Assembly (NCBI RefSeq): GCF_016863615.1
Contig: NZ_BOPF01000026.1
Location: 62,001 to 126,000 of the forward strand
Direction of reading: 5' to 3'
Source: Virgisporangium aliadipatigenens
GTDB lineage: Bacteria > Actinomycetota > Actinomycetes > Mycobacteriales > Micromonosporaceae
Length of the DNA: 64,000 nt
Shown here in pieces: positions 42,533 to 51,075 of the stretch. Positions within the stretch are counted from its first letter, which is position 1. Each line of letters starts with the position of its first letter. The notes under the pieces were generated by a model, which saw only the letters and a list, made by a program, of their open reading frames with translations, made no database searches and was not told where the DNA came from. Both the position numbers and the translations under genes were made by a program.

Positions 42533-45154
42533 GTGGGGTCGGCGTCGTGGTACTTCGACCGCGCCGTGGCGTTGCACCGCGAAGCTGCCGCGCACACCGA
42601 GGCGGCGAGAGCGGAGATTGTGGGTGCGCCGAGCCGGTTGGTACTGCCGCCGGAACGTGTGGAGGCTTACCGGCGGCTCGCCGAACGGTTGACCCGTGGT
42701 GCCCTCGATCTGGTTCCCGGTTGGCTGGGCTGGCCCCTCGATGGGTCCACCGCCTCGTTGAAGGTCGGCGTCGATGTGCGACCCGGCGGTGTGAATTTCG
42801 TGTTGGCCGGGGTGACCGTCCTGGCTGAGAAGTTCACCGCTCCGGTGGTGGTGCCGCTGCTCGGCGGCGGTCATGTGACCGTGGACGCCGATGCGCGCCG
42901 GCCGGAGGTGGCGGCGTGGCTGCGTGGGGTGCTGCTGCGCCTGGTCGCGGCCGTTCCGGACGGCGCCTTGCGGGTACTGACGGTCGACGGCGGCACGCTC
43001 GGCGCGGTCTTCGCGCCGTTTCGGCAGCTGGTCGAAGCGGAGTTGTGGCGCCCACCGGTGACCGACGTGGCAGGGCTGCACGCGGTCCTGGATGAGGCGG
43101 AGGCGCAGATCGCGGTGGCGCAGTCCGGCGGCGGCCATCATCTGCCGTATCTGCTCATCACGTCCGGGGCGTTGCCCACCGGCTGCGGGCAGGTCGAACT
43201 GGCACGGCTCGCGGCGATCGCGCACGCCGGTCCTGCAGCGCGGGTTCATCTTCTGCTGGCCGGCTACCCGCCACCGCCGGGCGCCGGGCAACAAACCCCG
43301 GCGCGATTGGACTTCACCACCGCCTTGACCACGATCGCGGACGGATTCGCCATGTCCGAGCCGCCCGGCCCAGAACGCCTGTCGACCCGTGGTAGCGGAT
43401 TCGCAACTGCGGTGCGGCTGTCTGCCGGCCCCGTCGATGGACTGATCGAGACGGTGTGCGGGCCGCTCGCCTCGGCGGCATGGGTGAGCAGTTCCGTCGA
43501 TTTCGCGGCGTTGCTGCCGGCCGAGATCTGGTCGCACTCATCCGCGTCCGGGCTACGGACCACGGTCGGACGTGACGGACGGGCGTGGTGCGAGCTGGCG
43601 CTGGACGACAGCACGCCGCATTGGCTGGTCGGTGGACGTACCGGTTCCGGCAAGACGGTTTTCCTCCTCGACGTGCTCTACGGCCTGGCGTCGCGGTACA
43701 GCCCGGATGAGTTGGCGTTGTACCTGCTGGACTTCAAGGAAGGCGTGTCGTTCGCCGACTTCACCCCGACGCCGATCGACGGCACCTGGATCCCGCACGC
43801 GCGCACCGTCGGTATCGAGTCCGACCGTGAATACGGCCTCGCCGTGTTGCGCGAACTGGCCAAGGAGATGGGCCGCCGCGCGATGGAGTTGAAAAAGGCC
43901 GGCGTGACCCGCCTTGCCGACCTGCGCACGAGCAGGCCCGATCTGGCGATGCCCCGCATCGTCGCCGTCATCGACGAGTTCCACGTGCTCTTCTCCGGCA
44001 ACGACCGCATCGCCGGGCACGCCGCCGCGGTACTGGAGGAGCTCGCGCGTAAGGGCCGCTCCTACGGCATCCATCTGATTCTGGCGTCGCAGACGATCGC
44101 CGGTGTCGAGGCCCTGTTCACCAAGGGCGAGTCAATTTTCGGCCAATTTCCGCTCCGGGTCGCCCTCGCCGGTGGCGGTGGCGTCCTCGACAAGCTCAAC
44201 AGGAACGCGGACAACCTGCCGGTAGGCTCCGCGGTCATCAATACCGCCGCCGGAGTCGCGGGCGCGAACCGGATCGTGCGGTTCCCGAACAACGACCCGG
44301 CCCTCATCACCGCGCACCGTCACCGCCTGTGGCACGCCCGCACCCCCGGCTCCCCGCCACCGGCGGTCTTCGCCGGCTACGCCGAACACCACATCGACAG
44401 CGACCCCGCCTACTTGGCGCTGAACCCACAGGTACGCCGACCCCACGCCCTGGTCGGCCGAGCCGTCGATGTCGGGCTGCCCTCCGCCGGTTTCACCCTC
44501 GACACCTCCCCGGGCCGGCACATCGCCGTCCTCGGCCCGAGCCCGATCGGAGCGGACATCGTCCACGCCGGGGCGGTTTCCGTCGCCCGTCAGCATCCAC
44601 CGGGCACTGTCACGTTCGTTATCGCCTGCCTCGTCGCGTCCGCCGACGCCGCTGCCGACGCCACCGCCGCAGCCATCCACGCGGTAGACCAACCGGTCGA
44701 ACTTGTCGACGCCGCCGGACTCCAGACACGACTCGGTCACCTTGCCGCCGCGATCGACAGCGCAACGGCACCGCCCACCTATCTGGTCGTCTTCGGAGCC
44801 GACGCGGCGAGCGCCCTGCTGGCCGCCAAAGACCTGACAACCTTCCGATCCGGGCACGACGATCTGCGAACCGTGCTGCGCGTCGGCCCCACCCGCGGAA
44901 TCCACCTACTCGCCTGGTGGCGAGGCGCCCGACGGTTCATCGACGACATTGGCGGCAGCAGCAACCTCGAGGACGTCGCATGCCTTATCGCCCTCAACAT
45001 CGCTAGCAACGACCTCAACAACTTGACCGGCGACTACAAAACTGAATGGCACCACCGCCCCAACCGCGCACTCCTTATCGACCGCCACGACGACCGCTAC
45101 CAACTCATCGTGCCCTTCGTCCGACCCGGCGCCTACGAACACCAACACCACTAG
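42533..45154 (+). CDS. FtsK/SpoIIIE-type ATPase
   Basis: 873 residues from the GTG at 42533, which has GGGGGGA upstream; a TTG at 42521 would add four. The N-terminal 340 residues are of no family I know (they include KVGVDVRPGGVNFVLAGVTV). The FtsK domain has Walker A LVGGRTGSGKTVFLLDVLYG (about 361-380), Walker B RIVAVIDEFHVLFSG (about 475-489), and KGRSYGIHLILASQTIAGVE. There are no membrane helices, unlike FtsK of division. It could be a DNA pump or, with the divergent helical protein, part of a type VII-like system (EccC belongs to this family). Confidence 0.85.
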   Translation: MGSASWYFDRAVALHREAAAHTEAARAEIVGAPSRLVLPPERVEAYRRLAERLTRGALDLVPGWLGWPLDGSTASLKVGVDVRPGGVNFVLAGVTVLAEKFTAPVVVPLLGGGHVTVDADARRPEVAAWLRGVLLRLVAAVPDGALRVLTVDGGTLGAVFAPFRQLVEAELWRPPVTDVAGLHAVLDEAEAQIAVAQSGGGHHLPYLLITSGALPTGCGQVELARLAAIAHAGPAARVHLLLAGYPPPPGAGQQTPARLDFTTALTTIADGFAMSEPPGPERLSTRGSGFATAVRLSAGPVDGLIETVCGPLASAAWVSSSVDFAALLPAEIWSHSSASGLRTTVGRDGRAWCELALDDSTPHWLVGGRTGSGKTVFLLDVLYGLASRYSPDELALYLLDFKEGVSFADFTPTPIDGTWIPHARTVGIESDREYGLAVLRELAKEMGRRAMELKKAGVTRLADLRTSRPDLAMPRIVAVIDEFHVLFSGNDRIAGHAAAVLEELARKGRSYGIHLILASQTIAGVEALFTKGESIFGQFPLRVALAGGGGVLDKLNRNADNLPVGSAVINTAAGVAGANRIVRFPNNDPALITAHRHRLWHARTPGSPPPAVFAGYAEHHIDSDPAYLALNPQVRRPHALVGRAVDVGLPSAGFTLDTSPGRHIAVLGPSPIGADIVHAGAVSVARQHPPGTVTFVIACLVASADAAADATAAAIHAVDQPVELVDAAGLQTRLGHLAAAIDSATAPPTYLVVFGADAASALLAAKDLTTFRSGHDDLRTVLRVGPTRGIHLLAWWRGARRFIDDIGGSSNLEDVACLIALNIASNDLNNLTGDYKTEWHHRPNRALLIDRHDDRYQLIVPFVRPGAYEHQHH

Positions 45155-45269
45155 TCGCCTCGTTCTCATCCGCCAGAAAACCCAGCGACAACCGACCCGG
45201 CGGTCCGAGGACCTCGCTGCTACACCCGCAAGGCCGATCCATCGCCCCGACCATCACCACGCCACGTGA

Positions 45270-45932
45270 ATGGATTCCATGACCGATTCCATCAGACCGG
45301 ATCATCTCAATATCGGCACTCCCCGACCGGCGGGACTGCCTGCCATTCCTCCCGTGATGATGCCTGGATGGCGCGGCTGGCTTCGGCGGCTGAGCGCTCG
45401 CCGGGGCCAGGCGATCGCAATTTGCGTTGCCGTCCTCGTCGTTCTTGTTCCGGTCGGGGTCGTGGTCGCGGTAGTTGCCAAGGGTGCCGTGGACGCAAAC
45501 GCGGCCGGAACTGATCCGCCAAGTGCCGCATTCTTACTGGTCCAATCCTTTGATGCCTACGCCGGCCGGGACAAGGAACTAGGCTTCGTGCACCTGTTCT
45601 GCAAAAAGAACGAAAAGCGACTCGCCAGCCAGAGAGATCTTATTATCGATGAACTGTATGCGATCGAGAAGGCACATGAATACGATATTGATCTGGAGCT
45701 TAAGCCTGACGCGGAGGAGGAAGTAGTTTACAGGGGAAGCGCGAGAGCAACCGTCGGATTCTACGTTTCGGCGTTCGTCAGGCTTACCGACCAGCATGGA
45801 AGCCGGCATTTCCGAACACCGCCGGAGCGGTGGGAAATCGATGTGCAAAAGGAGAGCAATGGATGGGTCGTATGCGCGATGCGAGTACCCCGCATCTGCG
45901 GCGACTACTTCACACGCGACGCGTGCGCGTAG
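45270..45932 (+). CDS. Single-pass membrane protein with extracytoplasmic domain
   Basis: 220 residues. A Pro-rich N-terminus of about 45 residues is followed by one membrane helix (AIAICVAVLVVLVPVGVVVA), then an extracytoplasmic part resembling lumazine-binding-like/DUF4878 folds (SAAFLLVQSFDAYAGRDKEL, then RGSARATVGFYVSAFVRL and ESNGWVVCAMRVPRICGDYF). Four Cys outside could form disulfides. It follows the FtsK-like gene by 115 bases in the same direction. The middle of the gene has visibly lower GC than its surroundings, hinting at separate origin. Confidence 0.6.
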   Translation: MDSMTDSIRPDHLNIGTPRPAGLPAIPPVMMPGWRGWLRRLSARRGQAIAICVAVLVVLVPVGVVVAVVAKGAVDANAAGTDPPSAAFLLVQSFDAYAGRDKELGFVHLFCKKNEKRLASQRDLIIDELYAIEKAHEYDIDLELKPDAEEEVVYRGSARATVGFYVSAFVRLTDQHGSRHFRTPPERWEIDVQKESNGWVVCAMRVPRICGDYFTRDACA

Positions 45933-46041
45933 CCGCTTGAGCGTTTCTCCGCCCGCTTCGGACTTCGCTGCTGCCATCGGAACCAGCCTTGCCTCATCGA
46001 AGATGACACCGCATCCAATTTCAATAGGGCGATAGTCCGGA

Positions 46042-48690
46042 CTATCGGCACAGGTCGGCAAGGACCCCCGTGGCCGCGTTGATCTGGCCGAGGATGTGGT
46101 CGTCGACCGGTTTGGTCGACTCGATGACTCCTTGGCCAAGGCCGGGGAGAACGGCGATCGTCTCACCGTCGGACAGGGAGAGCCGCCAGGTGCCGTCGGT
46201 GGCGTAGACGGCGATACCGCGACAACGCCGGTATTGGCGTGTTGCGGCGAGAAGGCGTGGCATACGTGGATCGAGGAGAGGGTCCGCGACGCCGCGCACA
46301 CCGAGGCGGACCTGGATAGCCCTGGCGCCGGGGGGTGCTTCGAGTGTGAGGTCATCGAGATAAAGCTCGGCCGCCGTACGAGCACACCACAGTTCATCAT
46401 CGATGTATGCGATGGCGTCGAGAAGTTGCTGATCAACATCAATTCGACTGATTGCGTGTCCGGTGACGGCACTAAGGTACCTGGCGGTTTCGTCGGTCGG
46501 CTCCAGCAGGCCATTGTCAAATGCGGCCATGATGATGGACTGGGCTTCCACTACGCGTTCCCGGCGGTGTGGACCAGGCTGAATGGTCAGCCAACATAAT
46601 GCCGCAGCAGCTTCGGGCAGCCATCCGGGAAGTCGTCGTTTGGCGTTCGCGCGGACTTCTTGTTCGACTTGGTTGAGCCAGCCGGGGCGGGTATCGCCCC
46701 CCGAGAATCCGCCGAGCCAGCGCAGCCAAAGATCATCAAGGTCTTCCCCGGTCAACTCCAGCCGATCGGGGGTTTGGGCAGAGGTGAGTTGAAGTTCGGC
46801 GAGCGCGCCGACGATCGTTGCGAAGTTGCCGGCCGGTGCAAGGGGCTCGACCCATGCCAGGCGTGGGTCTCCTTGTGCGCCGGCCCAGCGTCGCAAGAGG
46901 TTGCGGGCGCGTACCCGGACGCGGGCAGCGAGCCGCCATCTCCGTCGTGTCGACGCCTCCTGTGAATCGACGTCGGTTGCGTCGTCGAGGAGTCGCGCAA
47001 GAAGGGATTGCCCGGCCCGACCCGGCGCAGGCTCGGATGGAGTCCGCGCCCGTAGCGCGTCGAGAAGCTCAATGATCGGCTCGCTGGCGTCGAGGCTGTC
47101 GCTCCAGATTCTCCCGTATCGGCTCGCGCGTGGGTCACGACCGAGCTGTTCACGTTCGAGGCGTACCCATAGGTCGTCGTTGCCCTGTTCGGCTTCCTCA
47201 TCGGCCGTGACGCCGCCGGCGGAGGCGGGCGACTGCCGTTCGCTCACCTCCATCACCAAATTGCGGTGCAACCAGGCGAGCATCTTGCCGAGCGGGCTGT
47301 CGAGGTCACCAGTGGTGAGGCCGTCAGGTAGATCGTTGCTGGGCCGCGCCGTGCCGGTGAGCGCAGCCGCGAGTGCGATGGTGTCGTCCACGACCACCTG
47401 GTTGGACAGGACCGAACCGTCTGTGTCGACCACGCGAACGAGTCGCCCATGCACCGGGCCGACGGTGGCAGTTCTTCCGGAGGCGTGGCGGGTGAGCGGC
47501 TGTCGATTAGTCAGATCGTCAAGGAGCCAATCTGGCTTGGCGGCTGGCTCACAGGCCACCTCCACACGTCCGTCGTCGGTCACGACGGCGGAGATCAGGC
47601 GAACGGCGGGCGCCACAGGTTCCGGATCTGGCCTAAATGACCATGACGGGAGTTGATCGAGGGTGGCGGCGACGGCCGTAGTTTCCGGCGGTGTGAACGC
47701 CGCTCGGACCTCTTCTGCGGTGAGCTGAGTGAGGACGGCGACCTCTATATTGCCGCTGTGGCCAACGATGCGGGTCATCGCGGCTCGGGACAGGTTCGCT
47801 GATCCAGAAAGTAGCCATCCCTGATTACCGGCGACGGCACCGACCAGTTTGGCGTGCACGAACTCGTCCGGCTGGTACATGAGGATCTCGGTCGTTGCGC
47901 CGCTGGCGATCAGCCGTTCCCTGAGCCGGTTGCCGTTGACGCTGGTGGCCTTCGTGAGGAACACGCGAACGCGTCGAGGGCGTAGATCGGTAAGTAGCTG
48001 CCCGACCGCCGCCGCATCGTCGTCGTAGTACGGGGCGCTCAGCAGAAGTTCCTCGATGTCCGACGGTGTTTGGATAGCAAGAGCCGCCTTGAACTGGGAG
48101 GCGATCGAGGTGTCCAGGTTATGAATCAAAGGTGAGGCTGCCTGTGACGTACCGGCTGGTTGGGGCGGCAGCCGAGCGTCCAGATCGAGTAGCCGCTGGA
48201 CGAGGGTGGTGTCATCGACGAGGCCGACAACGCGATGAATCCATGTGCGCCAGGACGCGATGGCTGCGTCACCGATGGGGGTCCCGGATCGGAAGGCGGT
48301 GAACACCTCCTTGCCGCGATCGAGCCCGCTCATCGAGAGGTTTCCGGAGCCGACCAGCAGAGTCGCCCTCGTTCCGGTCACCGCGAGATACGTCTTGGGG
48401 TGGAACGCCTGACCGCCCGGCCGTACACCGCGCAGCAGCCAACGCCGGTTCACGGCGGCGAGGGCTTCGACCGCATCGGCGGGGAGGCGGTCGAGGCTGG
48501 CGCTGAGCCTGCGATGGTCCGCAAGGACAACGACGTTGAGCGGCGGGTCGCCCAATCGAGGTAGCAGGAACTCGTTGAACAACGGCAGGTCCACGCTGTA
48601 CGTCGTGGCCCACAACGCCGACGCGGCGCCAGTGAACAGTTCGTGGACCGGGCGGCATCGCTCCACCGGAACGGCCGCCGAGTCGGTCAT
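46042..48690 (-). CDS. Large phospholipase-D-like protein with two HKD motifs
   Basis: 882 residues, last gene of the DISARM operon as seen here. HKD motif 1 is HPKTYLAVTGTRATLLVGSG (about 98-117) with NLS after it, and motif 2 is HAKLVGAVAGNQGWLLSGSA (about 278-297) with NLSR after it. Both fit HxK-x(n)-GS-xN, so the two form one active site as in PLD nucleases. The C-terminal 500 residues are unlike known PLD proteins and rich in Trp/Arg (RWRLAARVRVRARNLLRRW). ATG at 48690 overlaps the previous stop by 4 bases. The role in DISARM is not established; nuclease function is inference. Confidence 0.8.
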   Translation of the reverse strand: MTDSAAVPVERCRPVHELFTGAASALWATTYSVDLPLFNEFLLPRLGDPPLNVVVLADHRRLSASLDRLPADAVEALAAVNRRWLLRGVRPGGQAFHPKTYLAVTGTRATLLVGSGNLSMSGLDRGKEVFTAFRSGTPIGDAAIASWRTWIHRVVGLVDDTTLVQRLLDLDARLPPQPAGTSQAASPLIHNLDTSIASQFKAALAIQTPSDIEELLLSAPYYDDDAAAVGQLLTDLRPRRVRVFLTKATSVNGNRLRERLIASGATTEILMYQPDEFVHAKLVGAVAGNQGWLLSGSANLSRAAMTRIVGHSGNIEVAVLTQLTAEEVRAAFTPPETTAVAATLDQLPSWSFRPDPEPVAPAVRLISAVVTDDGRVEVACEPAAKPDWLLDDLTNRQPLTRHASGRTATVGPVHGRLVRVVDTDGSVLSNQVVVDDTIALAAALTGTARPSNDLPDGLTTGDLDSPLGKMLAWLHRNLVMEVSERQSPASAGGVTADEEAEQGNDDLWVRLEREQLGRDPRASRYGRIWSDSLDASEPIIELLDALRARTPSEPAPGRAGQSLLARLLDDATDVDSQEASTRRRWRLAARVRVRARNLLRRWAGAQGDPRLAWVEPLAPAGNFATIVGALAELQLTSAQTPDRLELTGEDLDDLWLRWLGGFSGGDTRPGWLNQVEQEVRANAKRRLPGWLPEAAAALCWLTIQPGPHRRERVVEAQSIIMAAFDNGLLEPTDETARYLSAVTGHAISRIDVDQQLLDAIAYIDDELWCARTAAELYLDDLTLEAPPGARAIQVRLGVRGVADPLLDPRMPRLLAATRQYRRCRGIAVYATDGTWRLSLSDGETIAVLPGLGQGVIESTKPVDDHILGQINAATGVLADLCR

Positions 48691-50345
48691 CCGAGAACCT
48701 CGGTGGCGAACGCGACGCCACGATCGGTCAGCCGTGATTCGCTAGGCTCGTCGCCTTCCCACAGGCCCAGGTCCCAGGTGAGCCAGCTCAGTGGATCCGC
48801 GCGGATCGCGGCGAGTGGGAACCGCTCGATGCCGTGGTCGTAGAACCGCAGGAGCCCTTCCTCCCAACGGAACCGGAAGGTGAAGTCTGGCAGCTTGGAG
48901 TAGGCGATGCGCTCATGCACCGGGACTACGAATCTAGACACCAGCCACCACAGCGTCTCACCGAGCGAGGGCTGACCGTCGAGATGCTCACCGACAGCGG
49001 CCAGAACCTCGGCAACCGACGGCTGCCATGCCGATCTCACCCGCGACGCCTTCACCCAGCCGGGATCGGAGCGACCCTTGGTACGGCGGGCAAGTTCGAG
49101 CAGCACCACGACAGCCGAGGTGGCGGTGTCGAGACCGGCGGTCAACCACCGAAGAGTATCCAGCGACGCCGTGGCGACGTCTATGTCCTCGCCGTCCCAG
49201 TCAGGCACGGTCAACGCCGCAGGCTCCAGCGCGGCGGCGATCGCAGCCGTCGGGTAGCCGGAGGCCCAGGCGGGTGGTCCGCCAACCATGTTTGAGGCCA
49301 CTTCACGTACCTCGGCATGGGTGAGCCCGCGACCCAGATCGCGACTGCGGGCCAGGCCGGCACGGCAGAACTGCGACCAGACCGAGCAGATGACCTCCTG
49401 CCATACATCCTTGGCTATCAGCGCCGCCCACTGCCCGGCGACGAGAGCGTGCCCGTCGCTTCGCGGGTCCGGATACGACCACAACGCGTCCCGGTACGCG
49501 CGGCCGGACCAGGGCACATTTGGATCGGCAGCGACGAGGCTGAGATAGTGCCCCACGCTCCGTCGGCGCTGGACCGCACCGGCGTTCAGCGTGGCGCTAG
49601 CGCCGGGTCCGGACTCGTCGTCCTCGCGAGCAACGGGCGGGTCGCTACCGAAGATGGCGTCGTGCACGGCGTCACGTTCGTCCGGCCGCTCACGTAGCCG
49701 GCACAGGCAAGCGACCCCGGCGTATTCGTCGATGACGGCTGCGGGGACCGGCTCGCTGGTCCACATGAATCGCTGGTAGTACTCCGTGCCCTCCACCGCG
49801 CTCCGGAATGTCGACGCCAAACGTCCGGCCCGCTCGGTGGGGCGAAGGACATCGATCGGAATCGGTTCGTCGCCGAGCATGGTGCCGGCTCTGGCGACGA
49901 TGCCAAGCTCAATCAGCGGCGATCGGTAGTACAGCCCGTATCCGCCCAGGCTGCTCTCCACAGATTCCCCGCGTGGGAACGGCCCCGTCCCCTCGGCGAC
50001 GTCGCCCAGCCGCCGAGCACCGACCGGGCTCGACCCACAACCGTATGGGCAGCGCTGCACCGCGAGGCCGAGTTCCCACTCGCGTCGGCGGATGAATGTG
50101 GCTAGCGACTTACCGTCCGCCGGCAACCGTCGGACCTTGTACTCGTTGAGGAGAAACGCATGGAACAAGAAGTATCGGGCCCGTCGGGACAGTTCAAGGA
50201 TGCCCGGCAGGAGCAGCGGCATGAGCCGATCTTGGGTAGTCGTCTGCAGACCGAGCGGGTCGCGGCCCTCGTTCTCCCGCAGGGAAGCCGCGATCCAGCG
50301 AGGCGCGGGCACCTCATCCGCGACTGTGCCGGGTGCAGCCGTCAT
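48687..50345 (-). CDS. DUF6361-like protein
   Basis: 552 residues from the ATG at 50345 (GGAG upstream, 19 bases after drmC). The segment DPLGLQTTTQDRLMPLLLPG then LSRRARYFLFHAFLLNEYKV closely follows the pattern of DUF6361 proteins (target-site helix then RARYFLF). One CPYGC pair follows, and the rest is helical with WTSEPVPAAVIDEYAGVACL and TLRWLTAGLDTATSAVVVLL. DUF6361 genes often neighbour PLD-type genes, as here. No catalytic motif is visible to me. It is coupled by a 4-base overlap to the HKD protein downstream. Confidence 0.65.
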   Translation of the reverse strand: MTAAPGTVADEVPAPRWIAASLRENEGRDPLGLQTTTQDRLMPLLLPGILELSRRARYFLFHAFLLNEYKVRRLPADGKSLATFIRRREWELGLAVQRCPYGCGSSPVGARRLGDVAEGTGPFPRGESVESSLGGYGLYYRSPLIELGIVARAGTMLGDEPIPIDVLRPTERAGRLASTFRSAVEGTEYYQRFMWTSEPVPAAVIDEYAGVACLCRLRERPDERDAVHDAIFGSDPPVAREDDESGPGASATLNAGAVQRRRSVGHYLSLVAADPNVPWSGRAYRDALWSYPDPRSDGHALVAGQWAALIAKDVWQEVICSVWSQFCRAGLARSRDLGRGLTHAEVREVASNMVGGPPAWASGYPTAAIAAALEPAALTVPDWDGEDIDVATASLDTLRWLTAGLDTATSAVVVLLELARRTKGRSDPGWVKASRVRSAWQPSVAEVLAAVGEHLDGQPSLGETLWWLVSRFVVPVHERIAYSKLPDFTFRFRWEEGLLRFYDHGIERFPLAAIRADPLSWLTWDLGLWEGDEPSESRLTDRGVAFATEVLG

Positions 50346-50364
50346 GTCAGCGCTCCAACCCTCG

Positions 50365-51075
50365 TCAGACCACTCGTTCGTAGAGAACGCCGTGCTTGCT
50401 GCGCATCAGGGACTCAATCGATTCCGCGAGGCTGGTGTCGTGGACCAGCAGGCCCAGTTCAACATTGGTGTTTTCGGCGCTGTAGGAGAAGTTCGCGCTG
50501 GTCATCAGGGTGAGCGCGCGGTCGATCACGATGAACTTGGCGTGGCTGACGAGAGGTTGGTGCGCGTCGGGCAAGGTCAACGTTCGGAAGACCGTCGCTT
50601 TCGGCAGGTGCGCCGCGACGGCCGTGGGTGATCCAGCATGTGCGTCGAGGTAGACCTTCACGCTCAGGTCGGCCCGGGTGGCTGCGGCGCGTAGGGCGGG
50701 CCACATGCCCGAATGGGGGGTGAAGTTGAAGCTGGAGCAGACGATAGACATGCGGGCTTCCTCGATGAGGCGTTGCGCTTCGCTGGTAAGGCGGCCGATC
50801 GTGGCTTCGGAGCCGGGCATGGTCCAGACGGGGGTAATGGTTGTGCGGACCGAGCGGGCGCCTGCGATGGCCCGCAGCACAGCCACCGTGGTCTCCACCT
50901 GGTGCGGGCCGAGTCCTGCCTCGGTGAGCAGGCGTTTCGCTTCGCTACGGCGGGCGGTGTGGACCTCCTTCAGTGCTTGGGTGGTAGTGCTGCCGGCTTG
51001 GAGTGCCGTGGCCAGCCGCTCGGCCTCGAACGCGGTGATGAAGGCGCCGAGCGCGGCGTGCGGGTCAGCAGCCAT
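50365..51075 (-). CDS. drmC: DISARM protein DrmC, PLD-like
   Basis: 236 residues. The N-terminal 100 are helical (ALGAFITAFEAERLATALQA); the C-terminal PLD domain has SFNFTPHSGMWPALRAAA and one HKD motif, HAKFIVIDRALTLMTSANFS (about 180-199) continuing YSAENTNVELGLLV. DrmC is the phospholipase-D-family member of the DISARM core, next to DrmA and DrmB. Size, single motif and position agree. It overlaps the end of drmB by 11 bases. Confidence 0.88.
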   Translation of the reverse strand: MAADPHAALGAFITAFEAERLATALQAGSTTTQALKEVHTARRSEAKRLLTEAGLGPHQVETTVAVLRAIAGARSVRTTITPVWTMPGSEATIGRLTSEAQRLIEEARMSIVCSSFNFTPHSGMWPALRAAATRADLSVKVYLDAHAGSPTAVAAHLPKATVFRTLTLPDAHQPLVSHAKFIVIDRALTLMTSANFSYSAENTNVELGLLVHDTSLAESIESLMRSKHGVLYERVV

